From the NCBI GenBank assembly GCA_002435955.1, contig DIWZ01000032.1, positions 1-64,000 of the forward strand: DNA of 64,000 nucleotides. Direction: 5' to 3'. The DNA comes from Pelobacter sp. UBA6093 (GTDB lineage Bacteria; Desulfobacterota; Desulfuromonadia; Desulfuromonadales; Syntrophotaleaceae). Below, one piece after another: positions 1-9,254 of this stretch. How positions within the stretch are numbered: the stretch's first letter is position 1; every line of letters starts with the position of its first letter. The notes beneath the pieces are model-generated. The model was not told the DNA's origin, searched no databases, and was given only the letters and a program-made list of their open reading frames with translations. A program made the translations under genes and the position numbers.

Positions 1-461
1 AGACTCAGCCGGAGACTCAGCCGGAAGCCCTGAGACCTGCCCCGGAAAAGAGTCGGATAAAAACTGAACCAACGGATGTGGATAAACCGCAGCAGGCCTC
101 ATCCGTCGATGCATCACCCGTTTCGCAGGAGAGCCCCGTTGAACCCGGGGCAGCAAGCAAGCCCGCTGCCCGGCGACCCCGGCCTCGGCGCCCGGCAAAG
201 CCCAAACCTGAAAGCGCTGTTAAAGATGCCGGGGAAACCGTCGGTTCCACAGTACAGCTTACCAGCGAAATACCTGCTGCAGAAACCGCTGGAGCTGGTT
301 CAACGAACAACAAGGTAGATGCCAAAGCAATAGAGCCTATGGCACCATCGACCGGTGGCGAGGAACCGATCAAGAAAAAACCGGCTCGTCGCCCTCGGAA
401 ACCGGCCGCAAAAAAACTTTCAGAAACTGCCCCTGCAGAGCCCGACCCGGACAAGGCATGA
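1..461 (+). CDS. 3' end of an upstream gene: basic, Pro/Ala/Lys/Arg-rich C-terminal tail
   Basis: The frame that begins at base 3 is open to the TGA at 459-461, so this is the C-terminus of a protein starting before the window. The visible part is low-complexity, rich in Pro, Ala, Glu and Lys, with basic clusters such as RRPRPRRPAKPK and KKPARRPRKPAAKK. No folded domain is recognisable. Basic tails of this kind occur on RNA-binding proteins, for example RNase E/G or RNA helicases of this order, but nothing here identifies the parent. An internal ATG at 78 is unlikely to be the real start because the frame and composition continue upstream. It is followed by a two-hairpin repeat and a strong terminator. 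Confidence 0.6.
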   Translation, partial: TQPETQPEALRPAPEKSRIKTEPTDVDKPQQASSVDASPVSQESPVEPGAASKPAARRPRPRRPAKPKPESAVKDAGETVGSTVQLTSEIPAAETAGAGSTNNKVDAKAIEPMAPSTGGEEPIKKKPARRPRKPAAKKLSETAPAEPDPDKA

Positions 462-482
462 AGTGGCGGCACCAACTGAGCT

Positions 483-556
483 AGTTTTCATCCGGAAACG
501 GCCCTTTTCGCATATGAAAACCGCACTGTGTCCATCCATAGTTTCCGGATGGACAC
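483..556. repeat. Two-hairpin dispersed repeat, copy 1
   Basis: Two inverted repeats follow the stop codon: GTTTTCAT...ATGAAAAC, then TGTCCATCC / GGATGGACA around a 9-base loop. A closely similar segment lies at 41206-41277, also directly after a plus-strand stop codon. The repetition and position suggest a mobile or selected 3'-end element, possibly acting as a transcript end. Confidence 0.7.
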
Positions 557-590
557 GAACTAAGAACAGAAATGCTCATCGCATAATCAC

Positions 591-632
591 TGACAAGAAA
601 GGCCGTAGCATGCGCCACGGCCTTTCTTGTCA
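591..632. terminator. Bidirectional Rho-independent terminator
   Basis: A perfect 16-bp inverted repeat (591-606 and 617-632) encloses a 10-base loop. It separates the convergent upstream gene and the minus-strand Smr gene. The stem ends in A/T-rich arms, so it can work in both directions. Confidence 0.85.
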
Positions 633-639
633 TGCAACA

Positions 640-1329
640 TCAATTTTTTCGGGAAGATCTCAAATACACCACCAAGGCCCCTTCTCCACCATAACGGGCC
701 GGAGCTCGCCCCCATTCGGCCACCCAGGCTGTTGCTTCATGGGAAAGATATTTCTCCATATCGGCACGCAACACGGGACCTTCGCGAGAACCTTTACCCC
801 GCCCGGTAATAACAAGGACGGTTTTATAGCCGTGATGAAGGCAATCCTCGAGAAAACAACGAACCTTGTGTCGCGCTTCCTCACGCGTCGCGCCATGCAG
901 GTCAAGGTGCGCCTCAGGTACCAGCTTACCCTGACGCAATTGCTTCATACGACGTGGGGAGGCATGGGGCTCAGCTTCCTGCGGCAATTCGTCCCTGAAT
1001 ACGCTATCCATATTGCCAAGCGCTGATAGAAACAGTTCCTGATCTGTTGTGGCGGCGGGGGACTTCTCCGGGGGAGACTCCGGCGTGGGGCATTCCGGCG
1101 GCAAACAACGGCCGGTCTCATTTCCATGACGCTTTTCAACCTTCAACATGGCCATTTCCCGCTGAAACAGGGAGCCGTCGTCAACTTCTTCCTCTGCTGC
1201 CGCAGGCTTTTTTTGTATGCTTTGCGGAGCCGGAATCGCCTGCTCGGAAACGACAAGCCCCTTCAACGTCTTGAAGGGGCTTTCATTGAATTCCCGTTTG
1301 CTTCTGGGCTGTTTTTTCTTGCTCGCCAC
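640..1329 (-). CDS. Smr-domain protein
   Basis: The C-terminal third is an Smr domain, with the LDLHG motif and the VITGRGKGS motif typical of MutS2/Smr-type nucleic-acid-binding or nicking domains. The N-terminal half is charged and looks disordered. The start chosen is GTG at 1329, two bases after the upstream gene's stop (1332) and giving a lysine-rich N-terminus; the longer ATG frame from 1422 would overlap that gene by 91 bases. Stand-alone Smr proteins of about this size are common in Desulfuromonadales; their substrate is not settled. Probably co-transcribed with the TPR gene. Confidence 0.8.
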   Translation of the reverse strand: MASKKKQPRSKREFNESPFKTLKGLVVSEQAIPAPQSIQKKPAAAEEEVDDGSLFQREMAMLKVEKRHGNETGRCLPPECPTPESPPEKSPAATTDQELFLSALGNMDSVFRDELPQEAEPHASPRRMKQLRQGKLVPEAHLDLHGATREEARHKVRCFLEDCLHHGYKTVLVITGRGKGSREGPVLRADMEKYLSHEATAWVAEWGRAPARYGGEGALVVYLRSSRKN

Positions 1330-1331
1330 GA

Positions 1332-2057
1332 TTACCGCCTTACGATTTTTCGCCGGCCCTGCATAGCCTTGGTCTGCTGTTTTACGATGGTGCCGGTTTT
1401 CTCGAGATGAAATTGCAGCCACATATCGCCGTAAACCTGCATTTTCATTTTACGGCCATCATTCAGGGCGTCGAGGTTTTGCTGCAGGTTTTCGTCATTA
1501 CCGGTTTTCTTGATTCCTTTTTTCATGATTTCAATGGCCTGGGTCCGATTACCGACTTTTTCGAGGCAGTAGGCGTACAGGTTCCATAGCATGGCTTCGT
1601 TGCGGGTCAGGCTGACGGCCTTTTCGAAGGTTTGAACCATTTTATCGAGCTTGTTGCGCTTCATGTAACAGATGGCAAGCATACCCATGGAAGGCCAGTG
1701 ACGACTGGATCCCTTTTGAAGAGAGTCAAAAGCCTTGCCGAAATCACGCTTGAGATAATAAAGACTGCCGATCTGGGAGTGCAACTGGGACGTAACCAGA
1801 AACTGCCATTTCCCCATGGGCAAGGTGGCTTCCAGAATTTTTATGGCCTTTTCCGCACGACCGGCCATCATGTCCCGCTGCACCTCCTCCATCACCGCGG
1901 TAAGCTTTTTGAGCACACGGCGGCTCAGCAGGAAATAAACCAGGGCAAAAACAGCCATGCCGATAAGAGCGCTGACCCAGGCCTCGAGGCTTGTAGTTAG
2001 CAGTAGCAGACCGACAACAGCTAAATACACTGCCAATGATATTGCCAGATTGATCAT
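1332..2057 (-). CDS. Membrane-anchored TPR protein
   Basis: The N-terminus has two hydrophobic helices separated by a short turn (about residues 4-22 and 28-45), followed by a soluble region with TPR-like helical pairs (about residues 60-205), for example around LYYLKRDFGKAFDSLQKG and LWNLYAYCLEKVGNRTQAI. The basic C-terminus ends in RRKIVRR. TPRs usually mediate protein contacts, so this is likely a cytoplasmic-face scaffold in the inner membrane. No enzymatic motif is seen. It is translationally close to the Smr gene downstream (2-base gap). Confidence 0.65.
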   Translation of the reverse strand: MINLAISLAVYLAVVGLLLLTTSLEAWVSALIGMAVFALVYFLLSRRVLKKLTAVMEEVQRDMMAGRAEKAIKILEATLPMGKWQFLVTSQLHSQIGSLYYLKRDFGKAFDSLQKGSSRHWPSMGMLAICYMKRNKLDKMVQTFEKAVSLTRNEAMLWNLYAYCLEKVGNRTQAIEIMKKGIKKTGNDENLQQNLDALNDGRKMKMQVYGDMWLQFHLEKTGTIVKQQTKAMQGRRKIVRR

Positions 2058-2135
2058 ATACGAAGGGATCCTTTCACATGGTTGACATACATTGAGCCAA
2101 GCAGTTTAACAACGGGCCAATAAAATGTCAAAATG

Positions 2136-3944
2136 TTATCCCCGATGGTCGGCGCTGACAAGGAGCGTCAATTTTTGTCCAGGGCGCAGTAACTGTTTAT
2201 TGCCGAGGTTGTTCCAGTTCCTGATCTTGCTCACAGACAGACTAAAGCGTCGACTGATACTCCACAAGCTGTCACCGGAACGCACCTGGTAGATGATTTT
2301 CCGCGGGCTATCACCAACTGCGGCGCCGGATAGCTTGAGAACCATGCCAGGCTTTAACATACTTTTTTTACTCAGATCGTTCCAGGCACAAAGCCGATCG
2401 CTGCTGACCCCGAAACGTTTGGCGATGGCCCATAAATTATCGCCGGAACGCACCTTGTAGACAGACGCCGAACCGGTCGCAATCGATGTACTTCCCGTCA
2501 CTTTCAAAACCGTACCCGGTCTCAACACGCTATCGACACGCATGCCGTTTTGGGCGGCCAATTGCCTGGGAGTGATGTCATGCCGGCGCGCGAGTTGCCA
2601 CAAGGTATCACCTGCGCGAACCTTGTGGGTCCGTACAGGAGAACGGTCATAATCGTCTTCCAGGGCAGCAATCGGATTATTGACATAATCGGGGCTCAGG
2701 GGCAAAATCAGTTCCGTTCCGATGCGCAAACTTCGCGGATTTTTGATCCGGTTCACAAGCATGATATCCCGCGTCTTGACACCAAAACGCACGGCCAATG
2801 CGTCGAGCGTATCACCGGAACGAATACGATACTGGGAATAATTTGTCCGCTGGCTGGCTGGAATTTCAGCATACGCAGTCAAAAAGGCCTCACGTTTGCC
2901 CACCGGAATCCGCAATTTATAATCCTTGATGCCGGGCGGCGTACACCATCGTTTTAATTCAGAATTGAGTTTCTGAATATCATCATGCTCGACTCCACAT
3001 AACCTGGCAACGATATTCAAATCGGTGCTGCTGGGCAATGCAACTTCGTCGTAAGCCAACGGCTGCTGATACTGAATGTTTTCGAACCCGTACTTGGCAG
3101 GGTTTTTTGCAATATGCAGCACAGCAAATAATTTGGGCAGATAATTGCGGGTTTCGGCACTTAAGTGCCCCTCCCTGCTGATCTTCCAGAAGTCACGACT
3201 TCCGGAATTCCGGATGGCCTGACTGACCTTGCCGGCACCGGCGTTGTAAGCGGCAATGGCAAGATTCCAATCCCCTTCAAAACGTGCGTGAAGATCCCGA
3301 AGATGACGGGCTGCGGCAATCGTCGCTTTAACCGGATCACGCCGTTCGTCGCGCCACCATTCGTTTTGCAGACCGTACAGCTTGCCGGTACTGTCGATAA
3401 ACTGCCAGGGGCCCACTGCATTGGCGTGACTGCGGGCCTTTTCGTTGAACCCCGATTCTATCATGGCAAGGTAAGTCAGATCCCGAGGCAATCCCTCTTC
3501 GGCAAATATAGCCTGCATCATCGGCAGGTAACGCCCCGAACGTTCAAGCAAGCGATGGAATCCGCGGCTACCTCGATTGGCAAAATAATCAATGAAATAG
3601 CGGACTTTTTCGTTTTCGACCACTGGAATGTCGTAGACCGGATCATCCTCGACAGCCGTCTCGCCTTCGTCTTCCGGTGGCAATTTATCCATGTCGGAGA
3701 GGAGTTCCATGTCTTCCAGCGTTTCGGGGTCAGCAGCTGCAACACAATCGTCGGCAGCACCCTCCGCCTCGTTGACAATATCTTCATCCTCGGCATTGCC
3801 CTCATTCGATCCATCGGTAAAGATAACATTGGCCAGCGATTTGACCTTGCCGGCATCAGCAGATCCGGTACCAGACCGTATCGGCATCTGGCAACCGGCC
3901 ATCATCCCCACAAGCAAGAACAAACCAACATATCTTTTCACCAT
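2136..3944 (-). CDS. mltD: Membrane-bound lytic murein transglycosylase D, four LysM domains
   Basis: This 602-residue lipoprotein carries a lipobox (VGMMAGC, Cys18). An acidic linker follows, then an SLT domain (about 130-260) with the catalytic glutamate in the IESGFNEKARS motif and the AVGPWQF and AYNAGAG motifs. Four LysM repeats then run to the C-terminus, each starting with a Y/H-x-V/I-R-x-GD-x-L pattern. The family cleaves the MurNAc-GlcNAc bond to form 1,6-anhydro-MurNAc; LysM repeats bind peptidoglycan. E. coli MltD has two LysM repeats, so four is on the long side. The next gene downstream on this strand is the TPR protein, 78 bases away. Confidence 0.93.
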   Translation of the reverse strand: MVKRYVGLFLLVGMMAGCQMPIRSGTGSADAGKVKSLANVIFTDGSNEGNAEDEDIVNEAEGAADDCVAAADPETLEDMELLSDMDKLPPEDEGETAVEDDPVYDIPVVENEKVRYFIDYFANRGSRGFHRLLERSGRYLPMMQAIFAEEGLPRDLTYLAMIESGFNEKARSHANAVGPWQFIDSTGKLYGLQNEWWRDERRDPVKATIAAARHLRDLHARFEGDWNLAIAAYNAGAGKVSQAIRNSGSRDFWKISREGHLSAETRNYLPKLFAVLHIAKNPAKYGFENIQYQQPLAYDEVALPSSTDLNIVARLCGVEHDDIQKLNSELKRWCTPPGIKDYKLRIPVGKREAFLTAYAEIPASQRTNYSQYRIRSGDTLDALAVRFGVKTRDIMLVNRIKNPRSLRIGTELILPLSPDYVNNPIAALEDDYDRSPVRTHKVRAGDTLWQLARRHDITPRQLAAQNGMRVDSVLRPGTVLKVTGSTSIATGSASVYKVRSGDNLWAIAKRFGVSSDRLCAWNDLSKKSMLKPGMVLKLSGAAVGDSPRKIIYQVRSGDSLWSISRRFSLSVSKIRNWNNLGNKQLLRPGQKLTLLVSADHRG

Positions 3945-3964
3945 GCGATCACATTCACCGGGTT

Positions 3965-5608
3965 TTAATCCGGCCCTTCCATTTCCCGAGGCCAGAAGCG
4001 GCCTTCGAGCATTTTCAGCAAGGGTTCAAAGGTTTTGCGATCACGCGCACTGACCGCTATGGCGTCAAATCGACGACCCAACGCTTCGACCTGCTGAGCC
4101 GACACAAGGTCCATTTTATTGAATACGAGCTGTCGAGGGATCCCCCCCAGATCGAGATCCTCAAGGATTTTTTCCACTGCGGTGATCTGTTCCTCGAAAC
4201 GTGGATTGGAAATATCGACCACGTGCAGAAGCAGATCGGCATCTTGCAGCTCCTCCAGTGTTGCACGGAACGCGCCAATCAGACTCTTGGGAAGCTTGCG
4301 GATAAAACCGACGGTATCGGTAATGATGACTTCCCGCTCCAGGGGAAAGCGCAATCGACGACTGGAGGTATCAAGGGTGGCGAACAACAGGTCTTCGGTA
4401 AAAACCGCGCTTTGGGTCAAGGCATTGAGCAGGGTGGACTTGCCGGCATTGGTATAACCTACGATGGAAATAATAGGCACGCCGGAACGGATACGACGTT
4501 GGCGCCTCTGCAAACGTCCCTTGGACAGATTCTTCAGTTCGTTTTCCAGACGAGTTATGCGATCGCGAATGCGCCGACGATCTATTTCCAGCTTGGTTTC
4601 CCCTGGACCGCGCCCACCTATGCCACCCATCAGCCGCGAAAACGCGACCCCACGACCGGTGAGGCGCGGAAGGATATATTTAAGCTGTGCCAGCTCAACT
4701 TGCACCTTGCCGTCACGGGTATGGGCCCTGCGGGCGAAAATATCAAGAATCAGCTGGGATCGGTCGATAACCTTCAGGTCGGTGATTTCTGCGATGGCTC
4801 GTACCTGTGCGGGGCTGAGATCCTGGTCAAAAATAAGCAGCGTGGCGCCTTGTTGCAGGGCACGGATAATGACTTCCTTGACCTTCCCCTCCCCCAGCAG
4901 GTACTTGGGGTTCACCTGACGCGGCCGTTGTATGAACCTGTCCAATACCACTACCTCGGCGGTCCTGGCCAGTTCTGCCAATTCATCAAGGGAGTCCTCA
5001 ACTTCGTAGCGCGGTTGTTGACTGACGGAAATAAGAATACCTTTTTCCCTGGGATCGGATAGATCGACGGTTTCGGCTATCTGACTTTCCAGTTCCTGCT
5101 CCAGGGAACGTAACAACCTGTCGAGATCCAGATCGAGGTCGAACACCGATGGCACTGCGCTGATTTCGACCCCTTTGCCCTCAGGATTCGGGGGGAGCGG
5201 ATGGGCATATTCCAGCCGTCCCGGCAACCCGTTTTCGCCGACCTCAATCATCACCATGAGATCGAGACACAACAGCGCCAGGTCCGTCAGATCGTCTTCG
5301 CTTAATGACTCGCCGGCCAGGTGCGTATGAATGCAGCGTAGCCCGCGCAGACCGCTGCGACCACGGCCATAATCCGACAGATCGGGGATAACGATTTCAC
5401 GATCGTCGCCGACGATCACATACCTTACGGTACCGCTACGATCAATAATCAAACCAATCTGTCGCCGAATCTCCAGAGACTGCTCGGTCAAATAGCGGGC
5501 CAACTCCGGCGTAACGACCTGATCCATCGGTACCCGGCGTCGATAGATCCGCTCCAAGGCCTTGATCTGGCTGGCTTTGAGCCCTGTCAAATTGCCGTGA
5601 ACTAACAT
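3965..5608 (-). CDS. hflX: GTPase HflX
   Basis: The G domain lies at about residues 375-540, with the P-loop GYTNAGKST, switch DTVGFI and base-specificity motif NKMD. It is preceded by the HflX-specific domain with the glycine-rich LMGGIGGRGPGETKLE signature. HflX splits or rescues stalled 70S ribosomes. At 547 residues it is longer than E. coli HflX (426); the extra part is an N-terminal extension of about 180 residues. It lies 20 bases upstream of mltD on the same strand, so the two may be co-transcribed, and it is separated from fabI by a terminator. Confidence 0.95.
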   Translation of the reverse strand: MLVHGNLTGLKASQIKALERIYRRRVPMDQVVTPELARYLTEQSLEIRRQIGLIIDRSGTVRYVIVGDDREIVIPDLSDYGRGRSGLRGLRCIHTHLAGESLSEDDLTDLALLCLDLMVMIEVGENGLPGRLEYAHPLPPNPEGKGVEISAVPSVFDLDLDLDRLLRSLEQELESQIAETVDLSDPREKGILISVSQQPRYEVEDSLDELAELARTAEVVVLDRFIQRPRQVNPKYLLGEGKVKEVIIRALQQGATLLIFDQDLSPAQVRAIAEITDLKVIDRSQLILDIFARRAHTRDGKVQVELAQLKYILPRLTGRGVAFSRLMGGIGGRGPGETKLEIDRRRIRDRITRLENELKNLSKGRLQRRQRRIRSGVPIISIVGYTNAGKSTLLNALTQSAVFTEDLLFATLDTSSRRLRFPLEREVIITDTVGFIRKLPKSLIGAFRATLEELQDADLLLHVVDISNPRFEEQITAVEKILEDLDLGGIPRQLVFNKMDLVSAQQVEALGRRFDAIAVSARDRKTFEPLLKMLEGRFWPREMEGPD

Positions 5609-5619
5609 AGCTCCCCAAA

Positions 5620-5647
5620 AACAAAAAGGACCCCGAAAGGTCCTTTT
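5620..5647 (-). terminator. Rho-independent terminator downstream of fabI
   Basis: The 9-bp arms AAAAGGACC (5624-5632) and GGTCCTTTT (5639-5647) are followed on the minus strand by a T-rich run. It sits between the fabI stop and the hflX start, so hflX needs its own promoter or read-through. Confidence 0.85.
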
Positions 5648-5682
5648 GCTGATATGCGGGTTTTAAGCACTGTCATCCCGGC

Positions 5683-6450
5683 TTAGCCGACGACAAAATT
5701 GAAACCGGCATCGACGTAGTGGACTTCACCAGTGACGCCACTGGCAAGGTCGGACAGCAGGTAAAGAGCGGATTTACCGACCTCCTCCTGGGTGACGGTA
5801 CGACGCAACGGCGCGAGTTCATCCATAATGCGCAGTTTTTCCTTGAACTGCCCCACCGCCGAAGAGGCCAGGGTCTTGATAGGCCCGGCCGAAATCGCAT
5901 TCACGCGAATATTTTTGGCCCCCAATTCGGCGGCCAGATAACGCACCGAAGCCTCCAGTGCTGCCTTGGCAACACCCATGACGTTATAGTTGGGTACGGC
6001 GCGTTGAGCACCAAGATAGGAAAGGGTGATAACGCTGCCCCCTTCGTTCATCAACGGCAGCGCTCCGCGGGTCACGGCAATCAGAGTGTAAGCGCTGATA
6101 TCCATGGCCAGACTGAAACCGTCGCGGCTGGTTTGGCTGAAGGGATTTTTAAGATCATCGCGGTTGGCGAACGCCACCGCATGAACCACAAAATCGATTT
6201 TGCCCCATTTCTTGGCGACCTCTGCGTATACCGCCTCTATATCTTCGTCCCTGGCCAGATCGCAGGGCAGAATAAGAGCCGCGTCAACACTCTCTGCAAG
6301 GGGACGCACGCGTTTTTCCAGCGCACCATTCAGATAAGTAAAAGCCAAAGTGGCCCCGGCAGCATGAAGTTGCTGAGCGATCCCCCAGGCAATACTGAGT
6401 TCGTTCGCCACACCAAAAATAATGCCGCGTTTACCAGTCATAAGCCCCAT
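5683..6450 (-). CDS. fabI: Enoyl-[acyl-carrier-protein] reductase (NADH)
   Basis: A 255-residue short-chain dehydrogenase of the FabI type. The N-terminal nucleotide-binding region has GVANELSIAWGIA (FabI-type spacing), and the catalytic region reads SYLGAQRAVPNYNVMGVAKAALE, containing the Tyr and Lys of the Y-x6-K motif. It reduces the trans-2 double bond in the last step of each fatty-acid elongation cycle in the cytoplasm. The start has a good ribosome binding site (AAAGGAGG about 10 bases upstream). It appears monocistronic, with its own terminator. Confidence 0.96.
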   Translation of the reverse strand: MGLMTGKRGIIFGVANELSIAWGIAQQLHAAGATLAFTYLNGALEKRVRPLAESVDAALILPCDLARDEDIEAVYAEVAKKWGKIDFVVHAVAFANRDDLKNPFSQTSRDGFSLAMDISAYTLIAVTRGALPLMNEGGSVITLSYLGAQRAVPNYNVMGVAKAALEASVRYLAAELGAKNIRVNAISAGPIKTLASSAVGQFKEKLRIMDELAPLRRTVTQEEVGKSALYLLSDLASGVTGEVHYVDAGFNFVVG

Positions 6451-6791
6451 ATACAGAGACCTCCTTTTAGATAAAATAGAACGCCCTTTTTAGCAAAATT
6501 ACTGCGATTGTTCAAGGAATATATGCCCTTGCCTTAAAACACACGTAAAAACGATGGTGTTCAAGCTTTCGCCTTTGCTCAGAAACAGGCGTTTCCCGGC
6601 TTGCAATGGATTGAAGGGGATCGGACGCTGATATCCGACGAACCCTCTTCGACTGCCCCTGCACGGCGGGTTGTTGCAAAAGGACCAAACAAACGAATCC
6701 TCACCCGGTTGATTTCCCCTTCCACCTCGCTGTGGCACAGAACCATGTCTGTGATCGGCAACACTGTATCTATCGAAACAACTCCCTCGAT
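6451..6791. other. Intergenic region upstream of fabI, no convincing gene
   Basis: A 341-base gap between the end of the PAS-GGDEF-EAL gene and fabI, presumably holding the fabI promoter. One short minus-strand frame (6579-6764, GTG start) has plausible codons but no recognisable family and no clear ribosome binding site. I do not call it a gene. Confidence 0.5.
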
Positions 6792-8945
6792 TCAAACAGG
6801 TAGCGGGATAGTCCGGCCACGACCTGTAAAATAGGCACAAATTTCCTCCGCCGATCGCGGCGGCCCGAACAAATATCCCTGCGCCAGATCACACTGCAAT
6901 TCCCGGAAAAATTCACATTGCCGATCGTTTTCCACCCCTTCGGCAACCGTTTGAACACCCAGGCTGCGAGCCAGCGCCACAACAGCGTTAACCAACTTGA
7001 CATCCAGGACATTGTCAGGCACATACCGCGTAAATGCACGGTCGATTTTCAATTTGGATACTGGCAGGTGGCGCAAGTGCGCCAGACAAGAAAACCCTTT
7101 CCCAAAATCATCGATGGCGAAACGGACACCCACCCGTGTCAGCATTTCCATCACTTCGATCGCATGTACAACATTCTCCATAATGGCGTATTCGTTGATC
7201 TCAAGCTCCAGCCAACAAGGTTTCATCCCGGTTTGCATCAAGACATTCATCACCCTGTGAGCAAAATCGGATTGACCGAACTGGGCGGGCGAAACGTTTA
7301 CGGTTATGACGTTCGGCGGGAATCCGGCCGCCTGCCAGAGGCAATTCTGCCTGCATGCTTGTTCGAGAACCCAATCCCCCAACGCCAGTATAAGTCCGGT
7401 TTTTTCCGCAACAGGAACAAACTCGCCGGGGAGGATACAGTTACCTTCAGGATCGGTTAACCGTACCAGGGCCTCAATACCGACAGTAAGGCCGGAGGCC
7501 AGATCGATCTGCGGCAGATACACCAGATGTAAGGCGTCATTTTGAATAGCCTGGCGCAGCACCCCCTCCACACAAACTTCATCCCTGGTACGTTCACTCA
7601 TCTGCCGGTTGAAAAAAAGGTAGCGATTGCCGCCTTGGCGTTTCCCCTCCTGCACGGCAAGATCAGCTTCCTTCAGAAGACTATCGAGGCTGCTTATACC
7701 TTCCTGCCAGAAGGAAATCCCGACCGTGGCGGACAGCGAAAGGATGTGGCCGTCTATTTCAAAGGGTACCGACATGCTGTCCAGCAGGATCTTCGCCAGC
7801 ACCGATGGCCCCTCGGCACTGTTGATTTCGTCACAGACAATGACAAACTCGTCGCCACTGAGCTTAGCCAGCGTATCGGATTCACGCACAACCTCGCCGA
7901 AGCGCTTACCCACCTGACAAAGCACCCGGTCGGCGCCATCATGACCCAGCACATCGGTGACCTTCTTGAAGCGGTCCAGATCGACCACCAACAGCGCAAA
8001 GGCGCGACCGAATCGCCGGGACTTCGCGATCACGTGTCGGAGGCGATCAAAAAGTAACAGCCGGTTTGGCAGCCCTGTCAACGGGTCGTGTTGCGACAGA
8101 TGTTGATAGCGCAACTCACTGTGATGCAGTCGCTGATACGCCTCTTTCAGTTCAGTGATATCCATCCCCACGGATTGAAATTCCACAACCGTGCCATCCT
8201 GACCAAGAATCGGGGTGTCGCTCCAGCGATGCCATGCCGGCCTGCCATCGGCTGCTATGGACTGAAACTCGGAATAGACGGTTTGGGGATTTTCCAGCAC
8301 TGAGCCTATCTGCCGCCTGAGATATTTATGGTAAATCTCCGGCACTTGCTGCAAAAACTTCTGCCCGACAAGTTGATCTCCGGTTTTTTCGAAAAATCGG
8401 CAATAAGCAGGATTGACGTAGGTCAGCGTGGTATCGGGCAACCAGCGAATCACCAGTTCCACCTGGTTTTCGACCAGCGCGCGATATCGCTCCTGACTGT
8501 TGCGCGGCGATTTTTCAATACGAGTGTTGGAATCACCCAAAACACTTGTCGTATTGGCGAGTTCATCTTCAGAACATTCCTGAAATGACGAGAAATGAAG
8601 TTCCTGAACCACAAAGGCAGTTTGCCCTGCCTCATCAAACACAGGAGACGCTTTCACATGCACGACACCATGCCATGGCAATACTTTTTCGAAAGCGGCG
8701 GGCTGTCCACTGGCAAATATCTCATCAACGACGCAGGGCTGGCACGACTGCTGTGCCTGCAGGCCCAAAATGTCGTGACAAAACAGATCAGAATGCTTGA
8801 GTTGCCTCGGAAAAGAATCCAATCCATACCAGTTACATGCGACAATCCGCCGGGATTTATCAACAATCGCGATGCAACGGGGCATATGGCGGATTAAATT
8901 TCGAAGTATTTGATAGGTCGCAGACTCTTGAGGCAGAACACTCAT
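6792..8945 (-). CDS. PAS-PAS-GGDEF-EAL cyclic-di-GMP signalling protein behind a riboswitch
   Basis: A 717-residue soluble protein. Two PAS-like segments (about 10-120 and 150-275) precede a GGDEF domain whose signature reads SGDEF instead of GGDEF (about residue 365), and a C-terminal EAL domain (about 455-700). The EAL domain keeps GIEALVR, EINEYAIMENV, IDDFGKGFSCL, KIDRAF and AEGVEN, so phosphodiesterase activity is likely. The altered first glycine of the GGDEF motif makes cyclase activity uncertain. No transmembrane segment is seen. Upstream on the same strand lie a c-di-GMP-I riboswitch and a terminator, so expression probably answers the nucleotide the protein handles. Confidence 0.92.
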   Translation of the reverse strand: MSVLPQESATYQILRNLIRHMPRCIAIVDKSRRIVACNWYGLDSFPRQLKHSDLFCHDILGLQAQQSCQPCVVDEIFASGQPAAFEKVLPWHGVVHVKASPVFDEAGQTAFVVQELHFSSFQECSEDELANTTSVLGDSNTRIEKSPRNSQERYRALVENQVELVIRWLPDTTLTYVNPAYCRFFEKTGDQLVGQKFLQQVPEIYHKYLRRQIGSVLENPQTVYSEFQSIAADGRPAWHRWSDTPILGQDGTVVEFQSVGMDITELKEAYQRLHHSELRYQHLSQHDPLTGLPNRLLLFDRLRHVIAKSRRFGRAFALLVVDLDRFKKVTDVLGHDGADRVLCQVGKRFGEVVRESDTLAKLSGDEFVIVCDEINSAEGPSVLAKILLDSMSVPFEIDGHILSLSATVGISFWQEGISSLDSLLKEADLAVQEGKRQGGNRYLFFNRQMSERTRDEVCVEGVLRQAIQNDALHLVYLPQIDLASGLTVGIEALVRLTDPEGNCILPGEFVPVAEKTGLILALGDWVLEQACRQNCLWQAAGFPPNVITVNVSPAQFGQSDFAHRVMNVLMQTGMKPCWLELEINEYAIMENVVHAIEVMEMLTRVGVRFAIDDFGKGFSCLAHLRHLPVSKLKIDRAFTRYVPDNVLDVKLVNAVVALARSLGVQTVAEGVENDRQCEFFRELQCDLAQGYLFGPPRSAEEICAYFTGRGRTIPLPV

Positions 8946-9015
8946 AGGTAATTCCTGTGTTTAAGAAATGCCAAAATCGGAGAATTTAATAGCTGTGTTT
9001 CTTCTAATAAAAATA

Positions 9016-9051
9016 AAACAGCCCATCTTCAGAGAAAAAGATGGGCTGTTT
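9016..9051 (-). terminator. Terminator below the minus-strand c-di-GMP riboswitch
   Basis: A perfect 14-bp inverted repeat (9016-9029 / 9038-9051, 8-base loop) is followed on the minus strand by TTTATTTTTATT. It lies 20 bases after the riboswitch and about 70 bases before the PAS-GGDEF-EAL start, which fits a riboswitch expression platform. Confidence 0.85.
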
Positions 9052-9071
9052 AATGGCGGTGTATATTAATA

Positions 9072-9158
9072 TCCATATTACAACCTGGCGATCCTGTCCA
9101 AAACAGGATCCATGGCTTTGCGTCCCCACATCACTGTGATGTTTGCCATCAAAATCAA
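9072..9158 (-). ncRNA. c-di-GMP-I (GEMM) riboswitch
   Basis: On the minus strand the sequence has the GEMM hallmarks in order: ATGGCAAAC, a short hairpin (CATCACAGTGATG), GGGGACGCAAAGCCATGG, a second helix (GATCCTGTTTTGGACAGGATC) and the closing GCCAGGTTG. GGGACGCAAAGCC with a 3' tetraloop-receptor-like segment is diagnostic of the class. It precedes a terminator and a GGDEF/EAL gene. Ligand could be c-di-GMP or, in the Ib subclass common in this order, cyclic AMP-GMP. Confidence 0.9.
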
Positions 9159-9254
9159 GGTATAGACTCAATAATAATGCGACTTATATCAATGCAAGAA
9201 AAATTATTCAACAAATAATAAATACTGTTTGATACTTTTTCAAAAAGACATAAG

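Noticed and set aside
6579..6764. Short minus-strand frame between the PAS-GGDEF-EAL gene and fabI
   Set aside because: Codons look plausible but there is no ribosome binding site and no family match; kept as a note only.
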